Assembly: GCA_001644975.1 (NCBI GenBank)
Contig: LVCQ01000009.1
Span: 1 to 42,249, forward strand
Direction: 5' to 3'
From: Piscirickettsiaceae bacterium NZ-RLO1
Lineage (GTDB): Bacteria > Pseudomonadota > Gammaproteobacteria > Piscirickettsiales > Piscirickettsiaceae
Length of the DNA stretch: 42,249 nucleotides
Below, piece by piece: positions 13,998 to 21,472 of the stretch (position 1 is the first letter of the stretch; every line of letters starts with the position of its first letter). The notes beneath the pieces are model-generated. The model saw nothing but the letters and a program-made list of their open reading frames with translations. It was not told the DNA's origin and did not search any database. The position numbers and the translations under genes were made by a program.

Positions 13998-14087
13998 ACG
14001 CAAGGACCATACTTACCATATGGCAGCCTCAAGCAGCGAATTTTAACCTAGCTCCAGATCACTGCTGCTTGGTATGCCTTCTTGCGT
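13998..14087. repeat. Imperfect inverted repeat between convergent genes
   Basis: ACGCAAG (13998-14004) pairs with CTTGCGT (14081-14087). CAAGCAGC (14030-14037) pairs with GCTGCTTG (14064-14071). The segments between the arms differ in length. No U-run follows on either side. It may be a bidirectional terminator, a structured RNA or a recombination remnant between the HTH gene and the DUF29 gene. Confidence 0.5.
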
Positions 14088-14095
14088 ATATAAAA

Positions 14096-14530
14096 CTACT
14101 CTGGCATAAACTCAGGATTTAATACTTGCTCTAACGTGTACGGACACGATTTAGGGAATGTTTTAATCGGTATATCAGTTTCATTAGATGCAGCTTTTAC
14201 GCCCCGTTTATATGCTTTATCAAAGCATTCATCAAGCTTGCTTTTTAAACTGGGGACATCTTCGAATAAATCCTCAACATCATCACGATTGTTTTGAATT
14301 GTAAGCGACCATGAACGACCACGGTGAGAAGGCTGGTATTGCCATTTTAACAAATGCTGAATAATCAATTTTAATCGAGCAGTGAGCTGGTCACGTTTAC
14401 TATTACCCAAGTCTTCTAACTCCTCGATCACATTCACCATATCAACCTCATTGAACTTACCTTGTTTCAACAATTCAGCATTCTCATGTGCCCATGCATA
14501 AATGTCTAAATCATGCTCAGCTCTTGCCAT
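14096..14530 (-). CDS. DUF29 family protein
   Basis: 144 residues from the ATG at 14530, preceded by GAGGAAGG (a GTG at 14542 would add four). The family pattern is clear: DLDIYAWAHENAELLKQGKF, VDMVNVIEELEDLGNSKR, LIIQHLLKWQYQPSHRGRSW and FPKSCPYTLEQVL near the end. DUF29 proteins are helical, common in cyanobacteria and some proteobacteria, and often multi-copy or mobile. Their function is unknown. It is a single gene next to the small-gene and toxin-antitoxin cluster. Confidence 0.88.
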   Translation of the reverse strand: MARAEHDLDIYAWAHENAELLKQGKFNEVDMVNVIEELEDLGNSKRDQLTARLKLIIQHLLKWQYQPSHRGRSWSLTIQNNRDDVEDLFEDVPSLKSKLDECFDKAYKRGVKAASNETDIPIKTFPKSCPYTLEQVLNPEFMPE

Positions 14531-14657
14531 CACCTTCCTCACTCAATACTTGCAACGATGAAAACTACACCATGCTTGCTAGATTATACTCTGATACCCT
14601 CACATCAACAATCAACACCACCCCCTTAAACTAACCCACAATTTCAGTGCATAACCG

Positions 14658-14666
14658 TGTGGATAA
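14658..14666. promoter_or_regulatory. Consensus DnaA box
   Basis: TGTGGATAA is an exact DnaA-box match (minus-strand TTATCCACA). It lies in the gene-free stretch 14531-14722, about 3 kb from the iterons. A single box may be chance. Nothing else recognisable is in this gap. Confidence 0.35.
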
Positions 14667-14722
14667 TCATTTAAATCAGCTCAAAATATAAACCATTTTA
14701 ATGCTGTACAAATATTGATCAA

Positions 14723-14920
14723 TTACAACCTTTCCCAGTAATACAAACCATCAGAATCCACTTTCCTCTTCCTAATCAACTCTTGCAATACTGGCTGCAA
14801 ACTACTGCACTCTACTTTTTGAGAGCGTAGGCGATCCAGTACTTGGCCTTGTGTGCATTTTCCGAGGAACTTCACCGTTGCGAATACGGCGGCAATTGGG
14901 CCTATGTCTTGTTTATTCAT
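14723..14920 (-). CDS. Small winged-helix-like protein
   Basis: 65 residues from the ATG at 14920. AAVFATVKFLGKCTQGQVLDRLRSQ followed by LQPVLQELIRKRKVDSDGLYYW reads as a winged helix with a C-terminal wing. I recognise no named family. It lies 38 bp after the toxin gene on the same strand and may be transcribed with it. Confidence 0.5.
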   Translation of the reverse strand: MNKQDIGPIAAVFATVKFLGKCTQGQVLDRLRSQKVECSSLQPVLQELIRKRKVDSDGLYYWERL

Positions 14921-14958
14921 AGTCAATCATCTTTTATTTTATCAAGCTTCATAATTAA

Positions 14959-15258
14959 TTAACCTGTTGTTTTTTTCAAATCTCTATAAAAATTCTCATG
15001 TGGGCCAAGCTTCATCAAGGTCAAAACTAGCTTCTTTCCTTCCCAGTAGTACGCTAATAACGTTTGTTGCTTTACCATTTTAAATTTATAAACACGAACG
15101 CCTAATAGATCACCTTTCTTCTCTTCACCAATTTCAGGGTTTTCTATTAGTGCCTCTAATGCTTCTTCAAAATCTGCAACTTGATTTTCTTTGAGCTTCT
15201 TATACACCTTGTCAAATTGACTAGTAGACTTAATTATTATTTTTTGTTCTTGTGTCAT
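14959..15258 (-). CDS. Type II toxin, RelE/ParE superfamily
   Basis: 99 residues of the RelE/ParE fold: IIIKSTSQFDKVYKKLKE, ALIENPEIGEEKKGDLLGVRVYKF, then LAYYWEGKKLVLTLMKLGPHENFY. The LGPHENFYRDLK ending is typical of a RelE-like subgroup. RelE members cleave mRNA on the ribosome and ParE members poison gyrase; the sequence does not settle which. Its ATG overlaps the antitoxin stop by 4 bp (ATGA). On a plasmid-like prophage it should stabilise inheritance. Confidence 0.88.
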   Translation of the reverse strand: MTQEQKIIIKSTSQFDKVYKKLKENQVADFEEALEALIENPEIGEEKKGDLLGVRVYKFKMVKQQTLLAYYWEGKKLVLTLMKLGPHENFYRDLKKTTG

Positions 15259-15500
15259 TTACTAAACTTGCTCCCCGGATGACGAGAAACAAACGGTGTA
15301 GTTTCACCTCTTTCAACTTCACCTTTAGCTTCTAATAAATCTAATAAAAAGCTTAGTGGTAAATCCGGATTTTGTTGTGCCAATAGGCCAATTTTAATGA
15401 GATAGTTTAATTGCCCTGTCATGGAGCGCTCATAAACCTCACATAAGTGTTTAGCTTGGACTATATATCTATCATCAATTTTTACTGCTGAACTACTCAT
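15255..15500 (-). CDS. ParD-like antitoxin
   Basis: 81 residues matching the ParD-like antitoxin family: SAVKIDDRYIVQAKHLCEVYERSMTGQLNYL is a ribbon-helix-helix-type N-terminal DNA-binding part. The C-terminal tail (LLDLLEAKGEVERGETTPFV) would bind and neutralise the toxin. It precedes the toxin gene with a 4-bp overlap, the usual order. A strong inverted repeat over its promoter (15553-15577) is the likely autoregulatory operator. Confidence 0.85.
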   Translation of the reverse strand: MSSSAVKIDDRYIVQAKHLCEVYERSMTGQLNYLIKIGLLAQQNPDLPLSFLLDLLEAKGEVERGETTPFVSRHPGSKFSK

Positions 15501-15537
15501 ATTTCTATACCTAGTATCTCTTAATAAGGTTAGATGA

Positions 15538-15577
15538 ATTATATCACAAAATGTTTCAAAAGGTAACCATTTGAAAC
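15538..15577 (-). promoter_or_regulatory. Toxin-antitoxin promoter with palindromic operator
   Basis: On the minus strand TATAAT (15538-15543) lies upstream of the antitoxin. An inverted repeat GTTTCAAA (15553-15560) / TTTGAAAC (15570-15577), with a 9-nt centre containing GGTAACC, covers the -35 position. Antitoxins of this type repress their own operon from such sites. Confidence 0.65.
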
Positions 15578-15762
15578 CTTAGTTTCTAACTCTATGTGAT
15601 ACAAGTATTTATTTTTAAAGTCACTTACCGCTTCTATTGTATTTCCTAAACACCAAGGATAGGCTCGCTGAGTACAGCTCACGACTTTAGGAGGGCCATT
15701 GTATAATTTATAGTTGTCTGTATGATTAATCGCTTGTTAATCAACACAATGAGATAGTTAGT

Positions 15763-16958
15763 CTGATTCAATTCACGCTCAAACACCTTTTCCAAACCGG
15801 CAGGGCCTGGTGGCGCTACTATGTGGCCAATCGAGAGAATATTCCTCGCTCAGTGGTTGAAACAGTCGTGAAGATGCTCAGCTGCAAAACCAAGTTTGCC
15901 GGCCATGACGAATACAGCTGTTCTAACCCAGACTGCAAGCACACTAAGACCGTTGCCTATACTTGCAAATCACGGTTATGCTCTTCTTGTGGAAAAAAGC
16001 CACAGAGCAATGGATTGCTGCACAAAATGAGTTATTACCAAAGTGCGAATATCAACACATCACACTGACAATGCCAGAAGCTCTCTGGCCATTTTTTCTG
16101 GCGAATCGTGACCTACTCAACGAGTTATCACGTCTGGCCGCTGACATCCTGCTCAAAACTGCAAAGAAGAAAAAAGTTAAGATTGGTATCTTTACCATGC
16201 TCCACACCTTTGGCCAGGATTTAAAGTGGAACACACACATCCACTTATCCGTGACACGCGGTGGCTTATCTGAATGCGAAGTGATGTGGAAAAAGATTTA
16301 CTTTACTAAGAGAAAAACCATGCGGATGTGGAGGTATGCAATCATTAATTTATTACGCGATGCCTACAAAGCAGGAAAACTCGTGATTCCTCATCAATAT
16401 CAAAACCGCATTATTGACCTCACATCATTTAATCGATTTATTAATCCAGAATACAACAAACTCTGGCATGTGCATTTTTCTGACGTTCAGCCTTCACACC
16501 ATCAAAATGTTGATTACTTGGGGCGCTATCTTAAACGACCACCGCTTTCTAACTCACGTATCCTCTATTACGATGGTGAGAAAGTCGCCTTTCGTTACAT
16601 CGACCGAGAAACAGGAAAGCAGGACGAGTATCACTGCACGGCCTCAGAGTTCATTGATCGTTTAATCCCTCACATCCCAGAAAAGTCATTTAAGATGGTT
16701 CGTTACTATGGTTTCTTGAGCTTCCGTACGCGTGGAAAATTACTGCCAAAGATTTACGAAATATTGGACCAGACGGTAGAGCCAGTCAAAAAAATTACCT
16801 ATGCATCACTCCTCAAAGGCTTTATCAACACTGATCCGTTTGAATGCATCCTCTGCGGTAGCAAAATGGTTTTAACGGGTGGTCGCCCAAAACAGCGCTT
16901 ATCAGTCATTATGAAGTATCACAAAGCTCTAGCAACCATGCAGATAATTAAATTCTAA
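15763..16958 (+). pseudogene. IS91-family transposase, frameshifted
   Basis: HUH (Y2) rolling-circle transposase interrupted by a frame change. The first frame (open from 15730, homology from about 15763) encodes LFQTGRAWWRYYVANREN and the zinc-binding part (YSCSNPDC, CKSRLCSSCGKK). The second frame continues as ATEQWIAAQNELLPKCEYQH, then HTHIHLSVTRGG (the HUH pair) and YLGRYLKRPP (Tyr region), ending with CILCGSKM. The join falls exactly on A-AAA-AAG (15993-15999), so one lost A, or -1 slippage, explains it. No ATG is found for the first frame; a GTG at 15823 is internal to the domain. It is probably inactive unless frameshifting occurs. Typical IS91 elements lack terminal inverted repeats, so ends are not defined. 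Confidence 0.8.
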
Positions 16959-16978
16959 CAGGAGTAGTCCGTCTAGGG

Positions 16979-17000
16979 TCAGGCTTAAAGCCTGATTTTT
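16979..17000 (+). terminator. Rho-independent terminator after the IS91 transposase
   Basis: TCAGGCTT (16979-16986), one base, AAGCCTGA (16988-16995), then TTTTT. It lies 21 bp after the transposase stop and might also be part of the terIS end of the element. Confidence 0.7.
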
Positions 17001-17519
17001 GCTATTTCATCACTTAATTAGCACCTATGCTTTGGGTGCTGGAAGTAATTTTTAGTCGAATTATTTCAATTTCATGATATGGCTGATTTTCAGAGTATTG
17101 TAATTCCTAAGCGCCAAGCTTGCATAAAAGCTTTACCACCCCCAAAGCTCTCTAAACGATTTTTACTTAAAAGCTATACCTTTCATCAAGATAGACTAGA
17201 AAGCAGCTCTAGAGGTGCTTTAAAGGGATGTCAGATATATTTAAGTAATTGTTTTATGGATGTAGTGCGACCGTCGTACTCGACGCAGCGCACGAGTGTA
17301 GGGGTGAATTGCGAAGCAAGAGGGGATGACATGGTAGTGAATCCCCTTAAATTGTCTTGCTACCTTAAGTTTTGATAGTTAGTACATAGTTATGTGTAAG
17401 TGATTTTTCACGAGCCATTATAATATTTATTATTAAGATATAATAATTTATAGCTCTTTTCGTATCGACTAGTTAAGTCACCATAAGGATATGAGTTTAA
17501 ACACTTTAGACTACAAAAA
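17001..17519. other. Gene-poor stretch between IS91 remnant and iterons
   Basis: No convincing gene. An open frame at 17079-17375 encodes a 98-residue product with no recognisable domain and no clear RBS; I do not call it. A hairpin-prone GC-richer patch (17264-17292, with CGTCG / CGACG inside GTGCG / CGCAC) stands out from the AT-rich surroundings. It may be debris of a mobile element. Confidence 0.4.
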
Positions 17520-17671
17520 TGTCCCTAGTAGCACGGTATCAAATGTCCCTAGCAGCACGGTAGTTTGTCCCTAGCAGCACGGTAGTTTGTCCCTAGCAAC
17601 ACGGTAGTTTGTCCCTAGCAACACGGGTATTGTCCCTAGTAGCACGGTAATTTGTCCCTAGCAGCACGGTA
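17520..17671. repeat. Seven iterons, probable plasmid origin (oriV)
   Basis: Seven direct copies of a 19-bp unit, TGTCCCTAGCAGCACGGTA with minor variants. They start at 17520, 17544, 17566, 17588, 17610, 17631 and 17653, i.e. about every 22 bp (two helical turns). The variants change only positions within AGYARCACGG, and the fifth has one extra G. The array lies 7 bp beyond the 3' end of the TrfA-like gene. RK2 oriV has TrfA-binding iterons with similar helical phasing. The next gene towards the left is the IS91 remnant. Confidence 0.88.
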
Positions 17672-17678
17672 GCATTGC

Positions 17679-18737
17679 TCATTGTAGTTGTTTTTTTGTA
17701 AAAAAAATTGCTTTGTCTTCGTTTTGCTTGTTTTTTTCAAATCGGAGTGAAATACCGTTTATCTCGCTTACACTCTGCATTGCTTCTTTTAATTTTAACT
17801 TGAATTTTCTGAGTTCTGATGTTGTAGAACCACATAGAGCATGTAATTTTGATAAACTTATCTCATGTTCTCGATTTTGATTAATTTTGTGAGTTCTTAA
17901 ATAGCTATATATCCACTTAGCAAGATTGCCATTTAATTTTTTTCTATCAGCAATTGAATGAGCCGTGTAGTAACCAGATTTAAACAAAGGGGCTAACTCT
18001 ACACTTAACCTAAAACTATAAAGGCCATTTTCTGTATTTTCTTTTAAAACTAATCCAGTAATAAAGCTATCCTCATATGAGTAATCTTTGTGCTTAATTT
18101 TTATTTTCCCATGACTGAGCCTTTTTAACCCATTATCTAGTCTTTTGTAGTTAGATTTAGAGTCTCCTAAGCCTAACTTTTTAAGTAGCTGATAACCACT
18201 AATGTGGATGCGTTCACCAAAACCAATGTCTTTGCAGGCAGAGATGCAAGATAAAAATATATCTAAGTCGGTTTGATCAAGCTGAAATCCTAAATACTGA
18301 ACTGTATAGTCCTTCCATGATTCCATTGTTGGCCAATCATCATCAATTTTGTTTATTTTGTGCTCTTTTTTAGAGCCTGGTTTTACTGCCCCGAATAATG
18401 ATGATCTGCATAAAATATTTGATAGAGGTTCGCCTTGAGATTTAGGGTATTTACTTGGAAATGGGTGCTTTGTATCATCATTGATTAGCTGCTTGTCATG
18501 TTTTGCTAAAACTTCTTTCATTTTTTCTAGAAACTCTGCCGGGTCCCCAGAAAAATTTCCAAGTTTCTTATGGTTTTTTAATTCTTTTAAGGTGAATTTT
18601 TCTATAACATCAAGCCATTCTTCTGTAATATTTTGATAATCCGTGCACTTTAAAATATCCTTTGGTGTTTTTATTGTTGGCTCTAATTTAGACTTTTTAT
18701 TTTGAATATTTTTTAGTCGCTCCGCTATATCTTTCAT
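17679..18737 (-). CDS. TrfA-family plasmid replication initiator
   Basis: 352 residues. The C-terminal two thirds match TrfA: NILCRSSLFGAVKPG, VQYLGFQLDQTDLDIFLSCI, GERIHISGYQLLKKLG (first winged helix), LAKWIYSYLRTH and ISLSKLHALCGS (second winged helix). It should bind the adjacent iterons, melt the origin and load host helicase. The N-terminal 110 residues are variable and lysine-rich. It forms an operon with a small HTH gene 2 bp upstream, driven by a promoter at 18990-19017. The iterons lie downstream of the gene rather than before it. Confidence 0.85.
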   Translation of the reverse strand: MKDIAERLKNIQNKKSKLEPTIKTPKDILKCTDYQNITEEWLDVIEKFTLKELKNHKKLGNFSGDPAEFLEKMKEVLAKHDKQLINDDTKHPFPSKYPKSQGEPLSNILCRSSLFGAVKPGSKKEHKINKIDDDWPTMESWKDYTVQYLGFQLDQTDLDIFLSCISACKDIGFGERIHISGYQLLKKLGLGDSKSNYKRLDNGLKRLSHGKIKIKHKDYSYEDSFITGLVLKENTENGLYSFRLSVELAPLFKSGYYTAHSIADRKKLNGNLAKWIYSYLRTHKINQNREHEISLSKLHALCGSTTSELRKFKLKLKEAMQSVSEINGISLRFEKNKQNEDKAIFFTKKQLQ

Positions 18738-18739
18738 TA

Positions 18740-18958
18740 TTATTCTACTTCCATTGAATATTTTACATGAAGTTTTTTATAAGCATCGTCTGGAGCTTTT
18801 CTATAACCAGGCTTATCTGGATCAGCAAACCATGATTTTATTGTTCCGGCTGAGTATCCTGTTATTTTTGATATTTCATCATAATTTAGCCTATGAAGTG
18901 CTCTAATGATCGCAATTTTTCCATTATTTATATTATATGCTGTTTTTATTTTGCTCAC
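18740..18958 (-). CDS. Small HTH protein upstream of rep, probable copy-control regulator
   Basis: 72 residues with a helix-turn-helix at about 15-50 (KIAIIRALHRLNYDEISKITGYSAGTIKSWF). It is the first gene of the rep operon, and its stop is 2 bp before the rep start. A shared inverted motif, GTCTCTA / TAGAGAC, lies in the divergent promoter region above it and could be its target. It likely controls rep and perhaps the rightward early operon. Confidence 0.65.
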   Translation of the reverse strand: MSKIKTAYNINNGKIAIIRALHRLNYDEISKITGYSAGTIKSWFADPDKPGYRKAPDDAYKKLHVKYSMEVE

Positions 18959-18989
18959 TTTGTTCTTCCAGACACTTACTGTTACTCCA

Positions 18990-19017
18990 AGAATACATTA
19001 AGTCTCTAATTAGTCAA
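18990..19017 (-). promoter_or_regulatory. Promoter for the HTH-rep operon
   Basis: On the minus strand TTGACT (19012-19017), 16 bp, TATTCT (18990-18995). GTCTCTA (19002-19008) lies in its spacer; the inverse, TAGAGAC, lies in the divergent promoter. Confidence 0.6.
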
Positions 19018-19025
19018 AATAGTAA

Positions 19026-19060
19026 TTGACATTAGAAACTATGTGTACCATAATAGAGAC
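19026..19060 (+). promoter_or_regulatory. Rightward early promoter with operator-like motif
   Basis: TTGACA (19026-19031), exactly 17 bp, CATAAT (19049-19054): a near-consensus sigma70 promoter. TAGAGAC (19054-19060) overlaps the -10 edge and mirrors GTCTCTA in the divergent rep promoter. It drives the recombination/CsrA operon. Confidence 0.75.
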
Positions 19061-19088
19061 ATAGCTTGAAAGGGTATTTAGCCTTGAA

Positions 19089-19143
19089 GTTATTTGAAAA
19101 ATAACGTTACTAGTTCGCTGCGTCGAAACTTTGAACTAGCAAC
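19089..19143 (+). ncRNA. Structured 5' leader with two adjacent hairpins
   Basis: Hairpin 1: GTTATTT (19089-19095) / AAATAAC (19099-19105) with a 3-nt loop. Hairpin 2: GTTACTAGTTC (19106-19116) / GAACTAGCAAC (19133-19143), 10 of 11 pairs, loop 16 nt. They abut with no gap, between the early promoter and the gene at 19177. No U-run follows. This looks like a regulatory leader; a separate RNA is not shown. Confidence 0.4.
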
Positions 19144-19176
19144 GACCCATATCGTGACAATATAAGCGAGGAAATT

Positions 19177-19398
19177 ATGTCCAATTTACCTGCATCCGTC
19201 AAATCTGACGAACCTTACTACCAACTTTCTAGCACTGACATCCGCGACCTTGAAGTTATGCTCGGCATGCTTGAATGTAAGATAGGTCAATCAATCCCTG
19301 CGATTAGCCGCATTCTTAAAAAATTAGATAACCCGATTTCTCAATATCGAATTGTAAAAACTGGTCTTAGTTCTGCTAAGAGCATCCATCTGAATTAA
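19177..19398 (+). CDS. Small phage protein, first gene of the recombination operon
   Basis: 73 residues (MSNLPASVKSDEPYYQLSS...AKSIHLN). The middle (DIRDLEVMLGMLECKIGQSIPAISRILKKL) is helical. No family is recognised and no membrane segment is seen. GCGAGGAAATT precedes the ATG. Its place ahead of the exonuclease and Bet genes suggests an early accessory protein. Confidence 0.6.
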   Translation: MSNLPASVKSDEPYYQLSSTDIRDLEVMLGMLECKIGQSIPAISRILKKLDNPISQYRIVKTGLSSAKSIHLN

Positions 19399-19451
19399 AT
19401 CATCACTTTTTTAATTTTTAGTTTTACAAATTTGTTTTTGAGGGATAAGTC

Positions 19452-20414
19452 ATGCACGCAGAACAATTAGATTGGGCTGGCGCTAAAATCATTGAAGGGA
19501 TGCCTAATGATGAATATCACGCACGGCCAGAGTTAAGCAGTAGTCAACTTAAGTTGATTAATAAATCAATCCGTCACTTTATAGATTCTACAATAAATCC
19601 AATGCCGCAAACTGACTGCTTTAAGCTGGGTAATTTGGTTCATGCCTTAGTGTTAGAACCTAGTGAGATCAGCAAACGGTATGCTGAGCCTTTTGCTGCA
19701 CCTAAAGAGGCATTGAGTAAAGTTGAAGATATGCGGGCTTATATCCGTGATAAAGAGCTTCACAATCACCCGTCAAAGCTTAAAAAAGATGAGCTGATCG
19801 AGCTTCTCAAAGAAAAAGATCAAGATGCGCCTGTGCTTTGTTTAATGGAGGAAAACTATCATCGTCAACACGCAGGCAAAGAGTTTGTCACCCCTGCAAT
19901 AATGGAACAAGCGCAATTCTTAGCGAAAGCTATAGAAAGCCACAAAATGAGCAAAGTGCTTTTAGTCGGGGGCAAGCCTGAAGTAAGCATATTCGGCGAG
20001 ATAGAGGGTGTTTCTGTACGTGTCAGGGCTGATTATTTACATCCTGCTGCGATTGTAGATATTAAAACCTGCCGAGATGAGGTTTCGGTTGAGCGGTTTT
20101 CTAAAGTCGCCGTTGATCTTAGCTACTACCTAAGCGCGGCGCTTTATATGCACGTTATTGCACAACAGACAGGAGTGCAACGGCCTTTTGTTTTCTGTGC
20201 GGTTCATAAAGCAACTGGCTATGTTGCTTATCACAAAATCGAATGGGGTTCAGAAGCGCATAGCTATGGTTTGCAGCTTTGTAGAAATGCATTAGAACGT
20301 TACAAGCAATGGCAAGCAGGTGATAAGAGCCTAGAGCAGTTTGCCTATGGTAGCCGAATTACTGATCTTCAAGTGCCACGTTACGAATTAAATAAAATTA
20401 TGGGAGTTAAATAA
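19452..20414 (+). CDS. RecE-like exonuclease (DUF3799, PD-(D/E)XK)
   Basis: 320 residues. Conserved marks of the exonuclease VIII/DUF3799 group are LSSSQLKLINKS near the start, KLGNLVHALVLEP (His64), PEVSIFGEIEGV (Glu177), RVRADYL (Asp194) and IVDIKTC (Asp203, Lys205), then a QYxAALY-like stretch, YYLSAALYMHV. These make up the PD-(D/E)XK nuclease core. It degrades one strand from double-strand ends so that the Bet protein encoded next can anneal the exposed strand. An insertion at about 103-122 (HNHPSKLKKDELIELLKEKD) looks like a SAP/HeH-type DNA-binding helix pair. GAGGG lies upstream of the ATG. Confidence 0.85.
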   Translation: MHAEQLDWAGAKIIEGMPNDEYHARPELSSSQLKLINKSIRHFIDSTINPMPQTDCFKLGNLVHALVLEPSEISKRYAEPFAAPKEALSKVEDMRAYIRDKELHNHPSKLKKDELIELLKEKDQDAPVLCLMEENYHRQHAGKEFVTPAIMEQAQFLAKAIESHKMSKVLLVGGKPEVSIFGEIEGVSVRVRADYLHPAAIVDIKTCRDEVSVERFSKVAVDLSYYLSAALYMHVIAQQTGVQRPFVFCAVHKATGYVAYHKIEWGSEAHSYGLQLCRNALERYKQWQAGDKSLEQFAYGSRITDLQVPRYELNKIMGVK

Positions 20415-21164
20415 ATGGAAATGCAAACACAAAATAAAGCGTCTAGCCTTGTCAGAAAGTTTGCTAATACTTACGGTGTCGAGCATACCAGGCTTTTGGA
20501 TACGTTAAAGACGACTGTTTTCAATCAAAAGGATATTACAACTGAACAAATGATGGTGCTTTTAGTTGTAGCAGATCGCTATGGTTTAGACCCTTTCACC
20601 AAAGAAATTTATGCTTTTTCACCTAAAGAAGGGCGCGAGATTATTCCTATTGTGAGTGTGGATGGATGGTCAAAAATAATTAACTCAAATCCTAATTATG
20701 ATGGTGCTGAATTTTTTTATTCTGATGTAATGGCCAAGCCTGGAACGATGAAAGTTGAGTGTCATGAATGGGTAGAGTGTGCAATTTATCGTAAAGGCTG
20801 CTCTCACCCTGTTCGTGTTAGAGAGCATCTTGATGAAGTTTATAAAGAGCCTAAAAATAAAAATGGGCAGTATGGTTCATACACACCAGTAACGCCTTGG
20901 CAGACTCATCCTAAACGAATGCTAAGACATAGAGCCTTTATACAGGCGGGTCGTATTGCTTTAGGCTTTGGTGGTATTTACGATCATGATGAAGGTGAGC
21001 AGATAGTAGAAGCTAAAAATAGAGAGTATATTGATGTTACTCCATCCCCTGCACTTCAGCCACAAGGTGCAATAGGACAAGAAACCTACACTGATCTTAA
21101 TCAGCCACTCAATACAATGAATAACGTCACCGACCTTAATTCAATTCTTGAAGAACAAGCTTAA
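20415..21164 (+). CDS. bet: Bet/RecT-family single-strand annealing protein
   Basis: 249 residues with the lambda Bet/RecT pattern: TTEQMMVLLVVADRYGLDPFTKEIYAF, IIPIVSVDGWSKIINSNPNYDG, TPWQTHPKRMLRHRAFIQAGRIALGFGGIYD. It pairs complementary single strands made by the exonuclease encoded just upstream. The ATG directly follows the upstream TAA. Length and motifs are normal, and the C-terminal tail after about 210 is variable, as usual. It likely generates concatemers for packaging and enables recombination with related phages. Confidence 0.93.
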   Translation: MEMQTQNKASSLVRKFANTYGVEHTRLLDTLKTTVFNQKDITTEQMMVLLVVADRYGLDPFTKEIYAFSPKEGREIIPIVSVDGWSKIINSNPNYDGAEFFYSDVMAKPGTMKVECHEWVECAIYRKGCSHPVRVREHLDEVYKEPKNKNGQYGSYTPVTPWQTHPKRMLRHRAFIQAGRIALGFGGIYDHDEGEQIVEAKNREYIDVTPSPALQPQGAIGQETYTDLNQPLNTMNNVTDLNSILEEQA

Positions 21165-21177
21165 CAAGGAGATAGAC

Positions 21178-21357
21178 ATGTTAGTTTTAACACGCAAAAG
21201 CGGACAAGAAATTTTTGTAGGTAAAGATATTACTATAAAGGTTTTATCTGTAGTAGATGGTCAAGTAAGGATCGGTATTGATGCGCCTAGAGATGTTAAA
21301 ATACAACGAGATGATATTAAAAATAAGCACCCTAAGCAGATTAAGGTTGCGGTTTGA
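21178..21357 (+). CDS. csrA: CsrA/RsmA-family translational regulator
   Basis: 59 residues, full length: MLVLTRKSGQEIFVGKDITI, then VRIGIDAPRDVKIQRDDI. The RNA-contact residues in strand 1 (Leu4, Arg6) and strand 5 (Arg44) are kept. AAGGAG lies 7 bp before the ATG. CsrA dimers bind GGA loops in mRNA leaders and switch host metabolism and virulence programmes. It is the last gene of the recombination operon, 13 bp after bet, and a strong terminator follows. A phage copy could reprogramme the host or its own mRNAs. Similar csrA copies are known on mobile elements of Legionella. Confidence 0.95.
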   Translation: MLVLTRKSGQEIFVGKDITIKVLSVVDGQVRIGIDAPRDVKIQRDDIKNKHPKQIKVAV

Positions 21358-21359
21358 TT

Positions 21360-21380
21360 AAGGGCTTCGGCCCTTTTTTT
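21360..21380 (+). terminator. Rho-independent terminator after csrA
   Basis: AAGGGC (21360-21365), loop TTCG, GCCCTT (21370-21375), then a run of T. A stable UUCG tetraloop. It separates the early operon from parAB. Confidence 0.92.
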
Positions 21381-21472
21381 TGAGTGTGAATAAAAAATAT
21401 TTTTTAATCGCTTTAATTTTTTTATGATAATGAGTGATACTATTAGTAAGTTTTTAAGATTGAGGGTTGTTT

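Noticed and set aside
14658-14666. DnaA box as evidence of an origin at 14.6 kb
   Set aside because: A lone 9-mer can occur by chance in 42 kb of AT-rich DNA and has no iterons or AT-rich unwinding element nearby.
17079-17375. 98-residue open frame between the IS91 remnant and the iterons
   Set aside because: No RBS, no recognisable domain, and odd composition; the region includes a hairpin-rich patch and is more likely non-coding debris.
17520-17671. CRISPR array
   Set aside because: The spacing between 19-bp repeats is only 2-5 bp, so there are no spacers; the array fits plasmid iterons.
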